Source of the DNA: Bacteroidota bacterium
GTDB lineage: Bacteria; Bacteroidota; Ignavibacteria; Ignavibacteriales; Melioribacteraceae
Direction: 5' to 3'
Assembly (NCBI GenBank): GCA_021824635.1
Contig: JAKAKD010000073.1
Span: 19,290 to 83,289, forward strand
Length of the DNA stretch: 64,000 nt
Shown here piece after piece: positions 1 through 7,747 of this stretch. The position numbers and the translations under genes are program-made. The notes below the pieces were generated by a model, which did no database searches, was not told where the DNA came from, and saw only the letters and a program-made list of their open reading frames with translations. Position 1 is the first letter of the stretch, and every line of letters starts with the position of its first letter.

Positions 1-641
1 AACCTTCTTCCAATGTTACTTTTTCAGTTGAGGGATATTATAAATCTGTTCTTGATCTTCCTTTACTTAATGAAAATAAAATTCTACCATCCGATAACGA
101 TTTTCTCTCTGGTAAGGGAGAATCTTATGGTATTGAATTATCAACAAAGATTAGTCCTGACCCTTTCTATTTTACAGCATCTTATACTTATGCTCATGCA
201 TATAAAGAAGTTGATGGATTACGATATTATCCTAGATATGATATTAGGCACACAGTAAATCTATCCTTAGATCTGAACATTGGAAAAGGATGGTCTGCCA
301 GCACAGTCTGGTCATATAATTCTGGATTACCTTTTACTCAACTACAGGGTTATTACGATAAATATTATTTTAATAATATCTTTTCACAATGGGATCGATT
401 TGATCCCCGTAATCCATATTCTATCCTTTTGATTCAGAACCTAGGGAGACTGCCGGATTATCACCGTCTCGATTTCACAATTTCAAAAAAATTCAAAATA
501 GAACCATTCTCTTTTCATATGGATATAAGTGTGATAAATGTTTACAATCGACACAATATTTTTTATTTCAAGAGAGACACAGGAGAAAGGGTAGATATGC
601 TTCCATTTCTTCCAACTGCAACAATTAGTGTGGAATTATGA
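1..641 (+). CDS. TonB-dependent receptor, C-terminal beta-barrel part (5' end outside window)
   Basis: Only the last ~213 codons are present; the reading frame is open from base 3 to the stop at 639-641. The translation is rich in alternating aromatic/polar strands typical of an outer-membrane barrel. It contains receptor-end features such as YDIRHTVNLSLDL, WSYNSGLPFTQ and the plug-distal ending GRLPDYHRLDFTISKKF, followed by a final strand ending in aliphatic residues (TATISVEL). Such receptors import large ligands across the outer membrane using TonB energy. The stop overlaps the start of the next gene (ATGA), so the receptor and the DUF4249 lipoprotein are translationally coupled, a common pairing in Bacteroidota. 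The ligand cannot be told from this fragment. Confidence 0.85.
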   Translation, partial: PSSNVTFSVEGYYKSVLDLPLLNENKILPSDNDFLSGKGESYGIELSTKISPDPFYFTASYTYAHAYKEVDGLRYYPRYDIRHTVNLSLDLNIGKGWSASTVWSYNSGLPFTQLQGYYDKYYFNNIFSQWDRFDPRNPYSILLIQNLGRLPDYHRLDFTISKKFKIEPFSFHMDISVINVYNRHNIFYFKRDTGERVDMLPFLPTATISVEL

Positions 642-1606
642 AAAAACGTTTTTTTATTTTATTATCTGTTGTATCCTTAATTCTAGTGTATTCATGTGAA
701 GATAGCCTAAACCCATATGGTGAGTTCCAAGAGAAGTATGTCCTAAATTGTGTCATGAGAGCTGATACCAATTTTCAAGTTACATATCTAACTAAAAATT
801 ATGTTACTCCAGATTTCAATCCTTATTCTAATACAAATGACCCGACAATTAAGAATGCAGTAATAAGAATGTGGAATGGAAATGATGATGTTGTCATCTT
901 AAAAGATTCTACTCTCGTTCGACCTGCTGGAGATAATTATAAAACGCCCTACTCAGTTTATTATACAAGTAATTTTCAACCGAAACCAAATACAAAAGTA
1001 GAAATTGAAGCATTATTGCCTAATGGGAAACGTTTATCGTCTTCCGCAACCGTACCTTCATCTGTTTCTTTCAGCGGCATAAAGACGGACACATTAATTC
1101 CAACACCCGGTCAGAATTTTGTCAGATTCGTTTGGAACACAAATCGAAAAAATCCGGTGTTCGTTGCAAGATTAGGCATCTATTATTACAAAAATAACAA
1201 CAAGCAAACCCGCTATATATACACAATACCTTCATCTTATGTTAATATTGATGGGAAAATGGAACCCGTTTTTTCCAAGCCATTCAGTACATTATCTTAT
1301 TCAGTTGATTTGCAGACTGTTAATACTGCTATGCAATTACTTTCCGAAGAAGTTGAGGACAAAAGCAAAATTCAAATATTAGTTTGTGGTATTGAATTAT
1401 TATCGTTAGATGATAATCTAAGTATGTATTACAACGCAACTGCAAGATCTGGCGATATATTTTCTGTCAAACTTGATGAAACTGACTATTCTAATATCCA
1501 AGGTGGATTTGGAGTATTTGGGATTTATGTTCGAAACTTTTATGTGATCAGATTTTCTAAAGATTATATCAGATCATATGGATTTGAACCGGCGTTGAGC
1601 TTTTAA
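638..1606 (+). CDS. DUF4249-type lipoprotein, partner of TonB receptor
   Basis: A 322-residue protein with a lipoprotein signal peptide: KK near the N-terminus, a hydrophobic stretch, then a lipobox ending LVYSC (Cys20). It should therefore be lipid-anchored and exported. The rest is beta-rich, with the DUF4249 pattern: an N-terminal YVLNCVMRAD strand, then an extended AxxxNGKRLSSSATVP-like segment. DUF4249 proteins are found next to TonB-dependent receptors in Bacteroidota; their exact job is not established, and a substrate-capture role like that of SusD is inferred from context only. The start codon overlaps the receptor stop. The downstream lipoprotein begins one base after its stop, so all three are probably one transcript. 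Confidence 0.75.
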   Translation: MKKRFFILLSVVSLILVYSCEDSLNPYGEFQEKYVLNCVMRADTNFQVTYLTKNYVTPDFNPYSNTNDPTIKNAVIRMWNGNDDVVILKDSTLVRPAGDNYKTPYSVYYTSNFQPKPNTKVEIEALLPNGKRLSSSATVPSSVSFSGIKTDTLIPTPGQNFVRFVWNTNRKNPVFVARLGIYYYKNNNKQTRYIYTIPSSYVNIDGKMEPVFSKPFSTLSYSVDLQTVNTAMQLLSEEVEDKSKIQILVCGIELLSLDDNLSMYYNATARSGDIFSVKLDETDYSNIQGGFGVFGIYVRNFYVIRFSKDYIRSYGFEPALSF

Positions 1607-1607
1607 T

Positions 1608-3074
1608 ATGTCAATAATGAAATCAATAAAAATATTAATAATTTTTTCATTCTTTATTCTTATCCAGGCTTGCGATAAAGAAGTTTTCACAGGAATTGTT
1701 GAATCCACTAAAGTAGAAAACGGTAAAATTTTTGTTACAAGCAATCCTTCAGGAGCTAATATTTATTTAAGTGGTCATAACATGGGGCAGATTACTCCAG
1801 ATACTTTGATATGGCTTAAAAGTGGTGTTCATAATCTAAAATTAAGAGTAGGTCTATATAAAGATACATTAATTAATGTGAATGCTGTTGATGGGCAAAT
1901 TAATAGTGTCTTTATTGATTTTACTAAGAACCCTGGTCAGCTAGGAAAAATAGTTTGTAATTCTCTACCTAATTATGCAAAAATTTATTTAAATGATATA
2001 GATATCAATCGCAAAACTCCGTATACAATAACAGGATTATTACCAGGATATTATGAAGTAAAATTTTCTTTCCCTCAGTACCGAAGCGATAGCGCAACTG
2101 TTGCACTTCATGGCGGTGAAGCCTCTGAAGTCACGGTGACTCTTGAAGACACTTCGAAGTGGGTTAATTATACCGTTCATAATTCACCTATGACGAATAA
2201 TTTTGTGTATGATGTAACTGTAGACCAGCAAGATGTTAAATGGTTTGGAACGGCTGATGGATTGGTCAGATTCGACAATAAAAAATGGAAGATTTATAAT
2301 CAGGATAACTCTCAATTAAAAACTAATATAATTAACACATTAGGAGTTGATTTACAAAATAAATTATGGATTGGGACTACAAATGGTTTATATCTTTTAA
2401 CTGGTAATGAATTAACTGATTTGAGCAGTCACATCCCTGACCCCAATGTAACTTCATTTGCGTTTGATATGTTAGGAAATGTCTGGATAGGTACTCAATC
2501 TGGATTAGTAAAGTTCGATGGAGTGAACTGGCAAATTTTCAGAACGAATAACTCCGGAATAACAGAAAATTTCGTAACAGCGTTATCAATCTCGAATGAC
2601 GGAAAAATTTGGATTGGTCAATTCTCTTCTGGAATTACTGTATTCGACGGTAGTAAGTGGACGCGCTGGAATATGTCTAATATGCAGCTAGGGGAAAAAA
2701 TAGGTGACATAATAAAAACTATTGCTGTTGATAAAGATGGAGTCATATTGGTTGGTCATTTACCTCATGATAAGTTAGGCTATCTTGGCGGAATCACAAA
2801 ATTTGATGGGGTAAAATGGAGTATAGTAGAATTAACCGGAATACCAAATGACAAGATTGAATCAATAGATGTTGATCAAAATAATTTCAAGTGGTTCTCA
2901 AGTCGTGATGGTCTTGCAAAATATAAAGCTGGGAATACATTATTGATTTTCAATTCAAATAATGCGGGACTAATTTATAATCATATTACAAGTGTTAAAA
3001 TCGATAAATCGGGGGATCTGTGGATTGCAACATTTGGAGGTGGGGTACAAAAATTAAAGAAAGGTAATTATTAA
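1608..3074 (+). CDS. PEGA-domain and beta-propeller lipoprotein
   Basis: A 488-residue lipoprotein. The signal peptide ends in a lipobox-like ILIQAC (Cys22). Residues ~40-180 hold two PEGA-like repeats (GKIFVTSNPSGANIYLSG, then GKIVCNSLPNYAKIYLND), beta modules often found in surface proteins. From ~200 onward there are repeated blades of the two-component-regulator propeller type, each with a W(F/I)GT..GL(V/Y).(F/L) core (KWFGTADGLVRFD, LWIGTTNGLYLL, VWIGTQSGLVKFD, IWIGQFSSGITVFD, LWIATFGGGVQKL). Such propellers usually form the periplasmic sensor of hybrid kinases, but no kinase or membrane domain follows here. Function unknown; probably an outer-membrane accessory of the receptor locus. 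An alternative start lies three codons in (1617). Confidence 0.7.
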   Translation: MSIMKSIKILIIFSFFILIQACDKEVFTGIVESTKVENGKIFVTSNPSGANIYLSGHNMGQITPDTLIWLKSGVHNLKLRVGLYKDTLINVNAVDGQINSVFIDFTKNPGQLGKIVCNSLPNYAKIYLNDIDINRKTPYTITGLLPGYYEVKFSFPQYRSDSATVALHGGEASEVTVTLEDTSKWVNYTVHNSPMTNNFVYDVTVDQQDVKWFGTADGLVRFDNKKWKIYNQDNSQLKTNIINTLGVDLQNKLWIGTTNGLYLLTGNELTDLSSHIPDPNVTSFAFDMLGNVWIGTQSGLVKFDGVNWQIFRTNNSGITENFVTALSISNDGKIWIGQFSSGITVFDGSKWTRWNMSNMQLGEKIGDIIKTIAVDKDGVILVGHLPHDKLGYLGGITKFDGVKWSIVELTGIPNDKIESIDVDQNNFKWFSSRDGLAKYKAGNTLLIFNSNNAGLIYNHITSVKIDKSGDLWIATFGGGVQKLKKGNY

Positions 3075-3123
3075 AGCCCATTCAAAAAAAAACTGTAATT
3101 CTATCGACTGTTTATTTTCAGAA

Positions 3124-4677
3124 TTAAATTATTTGGTAAACAGAGTCTATAACAGTACCATCAACCCACTTTACAACCGCAACAATTTTATCCTTATTTA
3201 ATTTTGGCTTTTCAGGCGCGCCGCCGCAAATTTCGTAAACTTCTTTTTGAATTTCTTTTATAGAACGTATTGGTAGTGATGATTTCTTTACAGAGTTCAG
3301 CAAATCTTTCCGGTTAGGATTAATTGCAATTCCGCGCTCTGTAATTATTACATCAATCAACTCTCCAGGTCCGCACAAAGTTGTTACTTTATCAAGTATC
3401 ACTGGAATACGGTCGCGGAATGATGGAATTGCAAGTATTGTACATTTGGAGAAGAGGCAATTCTGCCAGCCGCCGATTCCATGCAGCAAATATCCATCCG
3501 AATGAGAGACAACATTTGCATTGAAATTCAGATCAACTTCTGTAGCACCAAGTACAGCCGCATCTACAATAGAGGCAAAATTTCCTTTACCGTGATAATT
3601 ATAACTTGTAAAGGGTGAAGTGTTTACATGTTTTGGATTATCCCTCATTGAACGAACACCCTCCAGATCAAATGTTTGTCCGTCAAGAATATAATCAGTC
3701 AATCCTTCTTCCAGCATTTCAACCAAATACTTTGTGCTTCCGCCCCGTATAAATTTTGCTTTAATTCCTTTTGATTTCATTTTTTCTTTTAAGAAAAGTG
3801 CGAATGCAAGATTCGTTCCGCCAGCTCCTGCTTGAAATGAAAAACCATCTTTCATAATTCCGGCGTCTTCCATAAACTGAGCTACATATTCAGCGATCAA
3901 TAATCTATCTGGACTTTTTGTAACTTCTGTGGTACCGCTAACAATTTTGGAAGGATCACCCAGAGAATCAACCTGAACGACATAATCAACATTGTTACCT
4001 TGAATCTGCCATGGTACACATGGAAAGGGAACAAGATTATCTGTAACAACAATTACATTATCTGCATATTCGGAATCAGCTAGAGCAAAACCAAGTCCGC
4101 CGCAAGCAGATTTTCCGTTTACGCCATTTGCGTTCCCAAAAGGATCGGCAGTTGGAGAAGCAATAACAGCTATATCAATATGAACTTCACCATCTTGAAT
4201 TGATTGATATCTTCCGCCGTGCGAACGAAGAACTCCAACTCCTTTCATTTTTCCTTCGCTTGTAAATTTTCCAAGCGGTCCGTTCATGCTGCCTTCGATA
4301 TGATGAATTGTTCCGTCTTCCAGATATTTGATTAAATGAGAATGGCAAGGAAACGAGGCGGTAGGGAACCAGCGAATATTTTTGATTCCCATTTCTTTGA
4401 TTGTATCGAATAAAATATTTGTCAGTATATCTCCATTACGAAGATGATGATGAGTGGAAATTGTCATTCCGTCTTTTAACCCGGATTTTTTTAATGCTTC
4501 TTTTAAACTATTTACTATTTTATTTCCATCTGCTGGATAGTCTGCACATGATTTTATTTTCGGATTGAACATTCTTCCGGAAGGTTTGTATTTGCCTATT
4601 CCCTTAAAAGGAATTTGTTCTTCACCGTTAATGAGATTTGGTACTAATCTGTTTGCAGCATTTTTGATTAACTTCAT
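3124..4677 (-). CDS. citF: Citrate lyase alpha subunit (citrate:acetyl-ACP transferase)
   Basis: At 517 residues this is full length for CitF. The alpha subunit swaps acetyl for citryl on the acyl carrier subunit, the first half-reaction of citrate lyase (citrate to oxaloacetate plus acetate). Recognisable CoA-transferase-like stretches are ISTHHHLRNGD near residue 55, the glycine-rich GAGGTNLAFA, FIRGGSTKYLV, and NFNANVVSHSDGYLLHGIGGWQN. It is the last gene of the minus-strand citrate operon, separated from citDE by a 96-bp gap that holds a dispersed repeat. ATP-citrate lyase, used by green sulfur bacteria for the reductive TCA cycle, is a different enzyme and does not match this protein. 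Confidence 0.92.
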   Translation of the reverse strand: MKLIKNAANRLVPNLINGEEQIPFKGIGKYKPSGRMFNPKIKSCADYPADGNKIVNSLKEALKKSGLKDGMTISTHHHLRNGDILTNILFDTIKEMGIKNIRWFPTASFPCHSHLIKYLEDGTIHHIEGSMNGPLGKFTSEGKMKGVGVLRSHGGRYQSIQDGEVHIDIAVIASPTADPFGNANGVNGKSACGGLGFALADSEYADNVIVVTDNLVPFPCVPWQIQGNNVDYVVQVDSLGDPSKIVSGTTEVTKSPDRLLIAEYVAQFMEDAGIMKDGFSFQAGAGGTNLAFALFLKEKMKSKGIKAKFIRGGSTKYLVEMLEEGLTDYILDGQTFDLEGVRSMRDNPKHVNTSPFTSYNYHGKGNFASIVDAAVLGATEVDLNFNANVVSHSDGYLLHGIGGWQNCLFSKCTILAIPSFRDRIPVILDKVTTLCGPGELIDVIITERGIAINPNRKDLLNSVKKSSLPIRSIKEIQKEVYEICGGAPEKPKLNKDKIVAVVKWVDGTVIDSVYQII

Positions 4678-4691
4678 AATATCCTCTTAAT

Positions 4692-4770
4692 AGAACACTG
4701 ATGACGCAGATTCAGCAGATCAACGCGGATAAATCTGCGAAAATCCGTTTGATCCGTGTTATCTGTGTGC
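4692..4770. repeat. Dispersed intergenic repeat between citF and citDE
   Basis: The stretch reads as tandem and inverted variants of short words: ACGCAGATT, CAGATCAACGCGGAT, AAATCTGCG, AAATCCGTTTGATCCGTG, TTATCTGTGTG. It has no coding frame linked to either neighbour. Sequences of this kind (GGATTTTCGCAGATT, GATCTGCTGAATCTGCG) are known from memory as recurrent intergenic repeats in many unrelated bacterial genomes; this could not be searched here. It lies wholly in the gap between the citDE stop and the citF start. Confidence 0.6.
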
Positions 4771-4773
4771 TAT

Positions 4774-5988
4774 TCATTTCTTCCAATTTTTATTTAGTAA
4801 TCCATTCAATATTGCAAGCTCAATTGTGTGCTGTGCACGTTTTACAACGGGAGCGTCAATCATTTTACTTCCAAGCGCAACTACTCCAATTCCATTTTTC
4901 TTTGCCTCATCAAATGCTAAAACAATTTTTTTCGCTTTATCAATTTCATTTTCTGTTGGAGCAAAAGCTTTGTGCACAATTTTGATCTGTCTTGGATGAA
5001 TACAACCTTTTCCTTCAAATCCAATAGACTTTGCTTCAATAACACTGTTTCGCAAACCATCCATGTCATCTACATCCGAAAAAACGGTATCAATAGCTTG
5101 AACTCCGGCAGCTTTTGCCGCATTTACAACTGCGCATCTCGCATAGAAACTTTCCTTTCCTTCATTTGTTCTTGCAACGCCAAGATCAGCCGTGTAATCT
5201 TCGAGACCTACTGCTAAGGCGCAGATTTTATCAGACGCTGAAGCAATTTCATAAGCTTTCACAACTCCAAGAGCACTTTCAATTATAGGCATTAGGTAGA
5301 TATCATTCTGAACATTTCTTTCTGCACAGATCATTTTTATCTCGTCTTCAACATCCTTAATTGTTAACGCTGACTCACACTTGGGAATCAAGATAACATG
5401 AACATTATGCGGAATAATAAACTTCAAGTCATCCAAACCCATTGGAAGTTGATTGATGCGGACCATTCTTTCTGCACCGTAAAAATCAACAGCGCACAAC
5501 GCGTTACGAACCAAATATCTCGCTGAAATTTTTTCAGTCGGCGAAACGCTGTCTTCAAGATCGAGAATAATTCCATCCGGATTATGCAATCCTGCATTTG
5601 GATAAAACTTTGGTTCATTGCCAGGAAGATAGAGACGGCTGCGGCGTAACTTATCTTTTGCCGTTGTGTAAAGATTTTTTTTATTTACTTCTGGAAGAAA
5701 CTCACGGACATCACCGGGTCTAAGTTTTTTATAAGCCGATTCGAATCTTGCAGCGAGAGTAAATGGAAGTGCGCCAAAATCTTCAACTGAAATGTTCGCG
5801 TGTTTAATTTCAAAAAATTCGCTCATGGTGATAATTAAATCGTTTATGCTCTCACCATACATCGAATCAACTTTACTTATAAGTGTGGATTTAACTCCAC
5901 CGGTTTTTGTTAATTCGATTTCTACAAAACAATCGGAGCGGACTTTATCTCCGCATTTTCCGGCCGATGCTTTTTTTACTTCCGGCAT
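4774..5988 (-). CDS. citE: Fused citrate lyase acyl carrier (gamma, CitD) and beta (CitE) subunit
   Basis: 404 residues with two domains. Residues 1-~90 look like CitD: a SAG motif near residue 8, then RSDCFVEI, where Ser18 aligns with the serine that carries the phosphoribosyl-dephospho-CoA arm, and ISVEDFGALPFTLAARFESA near the domain end. Residues ~112-404 are CitE: RRSRLYLPGNEP, DGIILDLEDSV, GCIHPRQI. CitE cleaves citryl-ACP to oxaloacetate and acetyl-ACP. CitD and CitE are usually separate small genes, so this is a fusion. No citC, citX or citG (needed to make and load the prosthetic group) is in the window. It starts 3 bp after the upstream mmgE/prpD-like gene, firmly in the same operon. 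Confidence 0.88.
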   Translation of the reverse strand: MPEVKKASAGKCGDKVRSDCFVEIELTKTGGVKSTLISKVDSMYGESINDLIITMSEFFEIKHANISVEDFGALPFTLAARFESAYKKLRPGDVREFLPEVNKKNLYTTAKDKLRRSRLYLPGNEPKFYPNAGLHNPDGIILDLEDSVSPTEKISARYLVRNALCAVDFYGAERMVRINQLPMGLDDLKFIIPHNVHVILIPKCESALTIKDVEDEIKMICAERNVQNDIYLMPIIESALGVVKAYEIASASDKICALAVGLEDYTADLGVARTNEGKESFYARCAVVNAAKAAGVQAIDTVFSDVDDMDGLRNSVIEAKSIGFEGKGCIHPRQIKIVHKAFAPTENEIDKAKKIVLAFDEAKKNGIGVVALGSKMIDAPVVKRAQHTIELAILNGLLNKNWKK

Positions 5989-5991
5989 TTC

Positions 5992-7467
5992 TCACCTTTT
6001 TAATAACTGATTTTTTTTCTTCTGAGATTTTTGTTTGAGAGCCAACTTGCCCATAAAATATCGTGCGTTCAATTTATCACAATCAAAAATCATATTCTTA
6101 ATTTCTTTTTGCCGTTTTTGTGAAAGTATTTTTTTTGAAAGGGCATTGAATTTGTTTTCAAGGTCTTCCATTGTCATTGGCTCTCGTGGATCGCCTTTAG
6201 GATATTCCAAGTACTCAGAAAATTCTCTTCCGTCTTTTGTCTTGATAACGACTTTTGACGGCTGTTTTGCGGGGAACATATTTTCAAATTCTTGTGAAGC
6301 CACACCTTTAATTTTATCAATCACTTCCCAAATTCTTGGATCTTTCATTTTTTCATCTGAGAAAGATTGTGTCGTAATTTTTCTATCAACAATTGCCGCT
6401 GCAATACAGTAGGGAAGTGAATGATCTGCAGTTTCGCGTGATTCAGGACGGTATTTATTCGTATCGAATAAAATATCACATGCTCTTGCTATAGTTGTAA
6501 TTGTTACAGTTTCTATCTCATCATATTTGATATCGTGATTAACAATTGTTTTTAGTGTTGCAGAAATATGAGTGTGAGTCAATGCTTCTGTAGGAAATGC
6601 TTTCATGCTGCATTCCAAAATTTTCCAACTCTTGCCTAATCCACCGGTTAAAGCATCTATATCCCATGCCCATTCGGATTCCGCATCCCGTCCTTTCATA
6701 ACAACCGGTTTCATAATTTCATTTATAGGATCCCATCCGCCGAAGCAATCCATGAATCCTTCTTTACCTTCAAAAACTTTCTCTGTTCCGGTGTAACCTT
6801 TTATTGCCATCATTGCGGCAAAGACTCCGGATTGAACTGCTATCGGGTCAACTGTATTTTTCATCATCGTAAGTCGGCCGGCAGTTGGACAGCCAATTGT
6901 ATGATTGTGTGAACCGCTTATTCCGATTGCATTAACCATCTGATCAACTGTTAGACCAAGGATTTTCCCGGCAATAATTGGAGAAACAAATTGAGTAATT
7001 GTTGCATGGTGCCATTTACGTTCACGCAGTCCAGGTTTTCCGAACAGACATAATCTTTGCTCAAACTCATAAGCCAGAACGATTGCTACAATCACATCTT
7101 TCATATTCGCATTGATTTGTTCTGCTGTTGATAACGCTGCCGGGATTATGTCGGATGGATGTGATGGATCTTCTTTCCAGTAAATATCATTGAAGTCTAG
7201 AGACCTTATCATCAATGAGTTTATAAGAGCTGCATTTACAGCAGGTATCTTTTCGCCGAAAGCAATTACTGAAGCTTCCGGTTTGCCGCCCATCTGTTTA
7301 TAAATATCGCGGATGATGTTTACGTCTTTTGTTTTATATGCACCGTAAGCGCAACCAATCGAATCATACAAATATCTTTTTGCTTCGTGAATTACATTTT
7401 CCGGTAAGTCTTCGTATTTCAGATTAACAGCAAATTCCGATATTACTCGTGCAATGGATTTTTCCAT
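5992..7467 (-). CDS. MmgE/PrpD family dehydratase
   Basis: 491 residues, the usual size for MmgE/PrpD (2-methylcitrate dehydratase family). Family marks are YLYDSIGCAYGAY near residue 31, the conserved HPSDIIPAAL, GISGSHNHTIG, and AFPTEALTHTHISATL. Members remove water from 2-methylcitrate, and some act on citrate to give cis-aconitate. It sits between aconitase and the citDE fusion, with no methylcitrate synthase or methylisocitrate lyase nearby, so a citrate-like substrate is more likely than propionate metabolism here (inference). The C-terminus is Lys-rich (KSQKKKNQ), possibly an extension. Confidence 0.85.
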   Translation of the reverse strand: MEKSIARVISEFAVNLKYEDLPENVIHEAKRYLYDSIGCAYGAYKTKDVNIIRDIYKQMGGKPEASVIAFGEKIPAVNAALINSLMIRSLDFNDIYWKEDPSHPSDIIPAALSTAEQINANMKDVIVAIVLAYEFEQRLCLFGKPGLRERKWHHATITQFVSPIIAGKILGLTVDQMVNAIGISGSHNHTIGCPTAGRLTMMKNTVDPIAVQSGVFAAMMAIKGYTGTEKVFEGKEGFMDCFGGWDPINEIMKPVVMKGRDAESEWAWDIDALTGGLGKSWKILECSMKAFPTEALTHTHISATLKTIVNHDIKYDEIETVTITTIARACDILFDTNKYRPESRETADHSLPYCIAAAIVDRKITTQSFSDEKMKDPRIWEVIDKIKGVASQEFENMFPAKQPSKVVIKTKDGREFSEYLEYPKGDPREPMTMEDLENKFNALSKKILSQKRQKEIKNMIFDCDKLNARYFMGKLALKQKSQKKKNQLLKR

Positions 7468-7747
7468 ATTTGTTTCCCTTGTTTGTAGTGTAAAGTGAAA
7501 AAGATAAACGGAAAGGGAAGCTTATTTATTTTGCCAGTTGGTCTCGAAAATTTTAGGAAAGTTCAGCCAGGGAAAGAGTTGCCGCGAAGTATTTGATTTT
7601 TTCTTTAGCATATTTAGCTATTGATGAATAATTCTGATATAAAATTATTGTTTTGCTTTCAGTTTAGCAATCTAATTTCAGTAAATAAGTGTCTTATTAT
7701 TGATGAATCAAGCAGAGAATTAGCAATTCTCAATTGTCAATTCGCAA
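7468..7747. other. Intergenic stretch with degenerate repeats, no gene seen
   Basis: This 280-bp gap within the citrate operon has no credible reading frame. Near 7484-7520 is a purine-rich run (AGTGAAAAAGATAAACGG) that resembles, in degenerate form, the repeats at 9729-9766 and 10692-10765. At about 7721-7757 is a second type built from CAATTCTCAATTGTC-like words; a similar stretch is at 59438-59468. No terminator or clear promoter was recognised, so the operon may read through. Confidence 0.4.

Noticed and set aside
4701..4985. Open frame on the plus strand over the citF-citDE gap and the end of citDE
   Set aside because: It is made of dispersed-repeat sequence and the antisense of citDE; composition and lack of a start context argue against a gene.
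3124..5988. ATP-citrate lyase of the green-sulfur-bacterial type
   Set aside because: Sizes and motifs are those of CitF and CitD-CitE; there is no ATP-grasp/succinyl-CoA-synthetase-like subunit.
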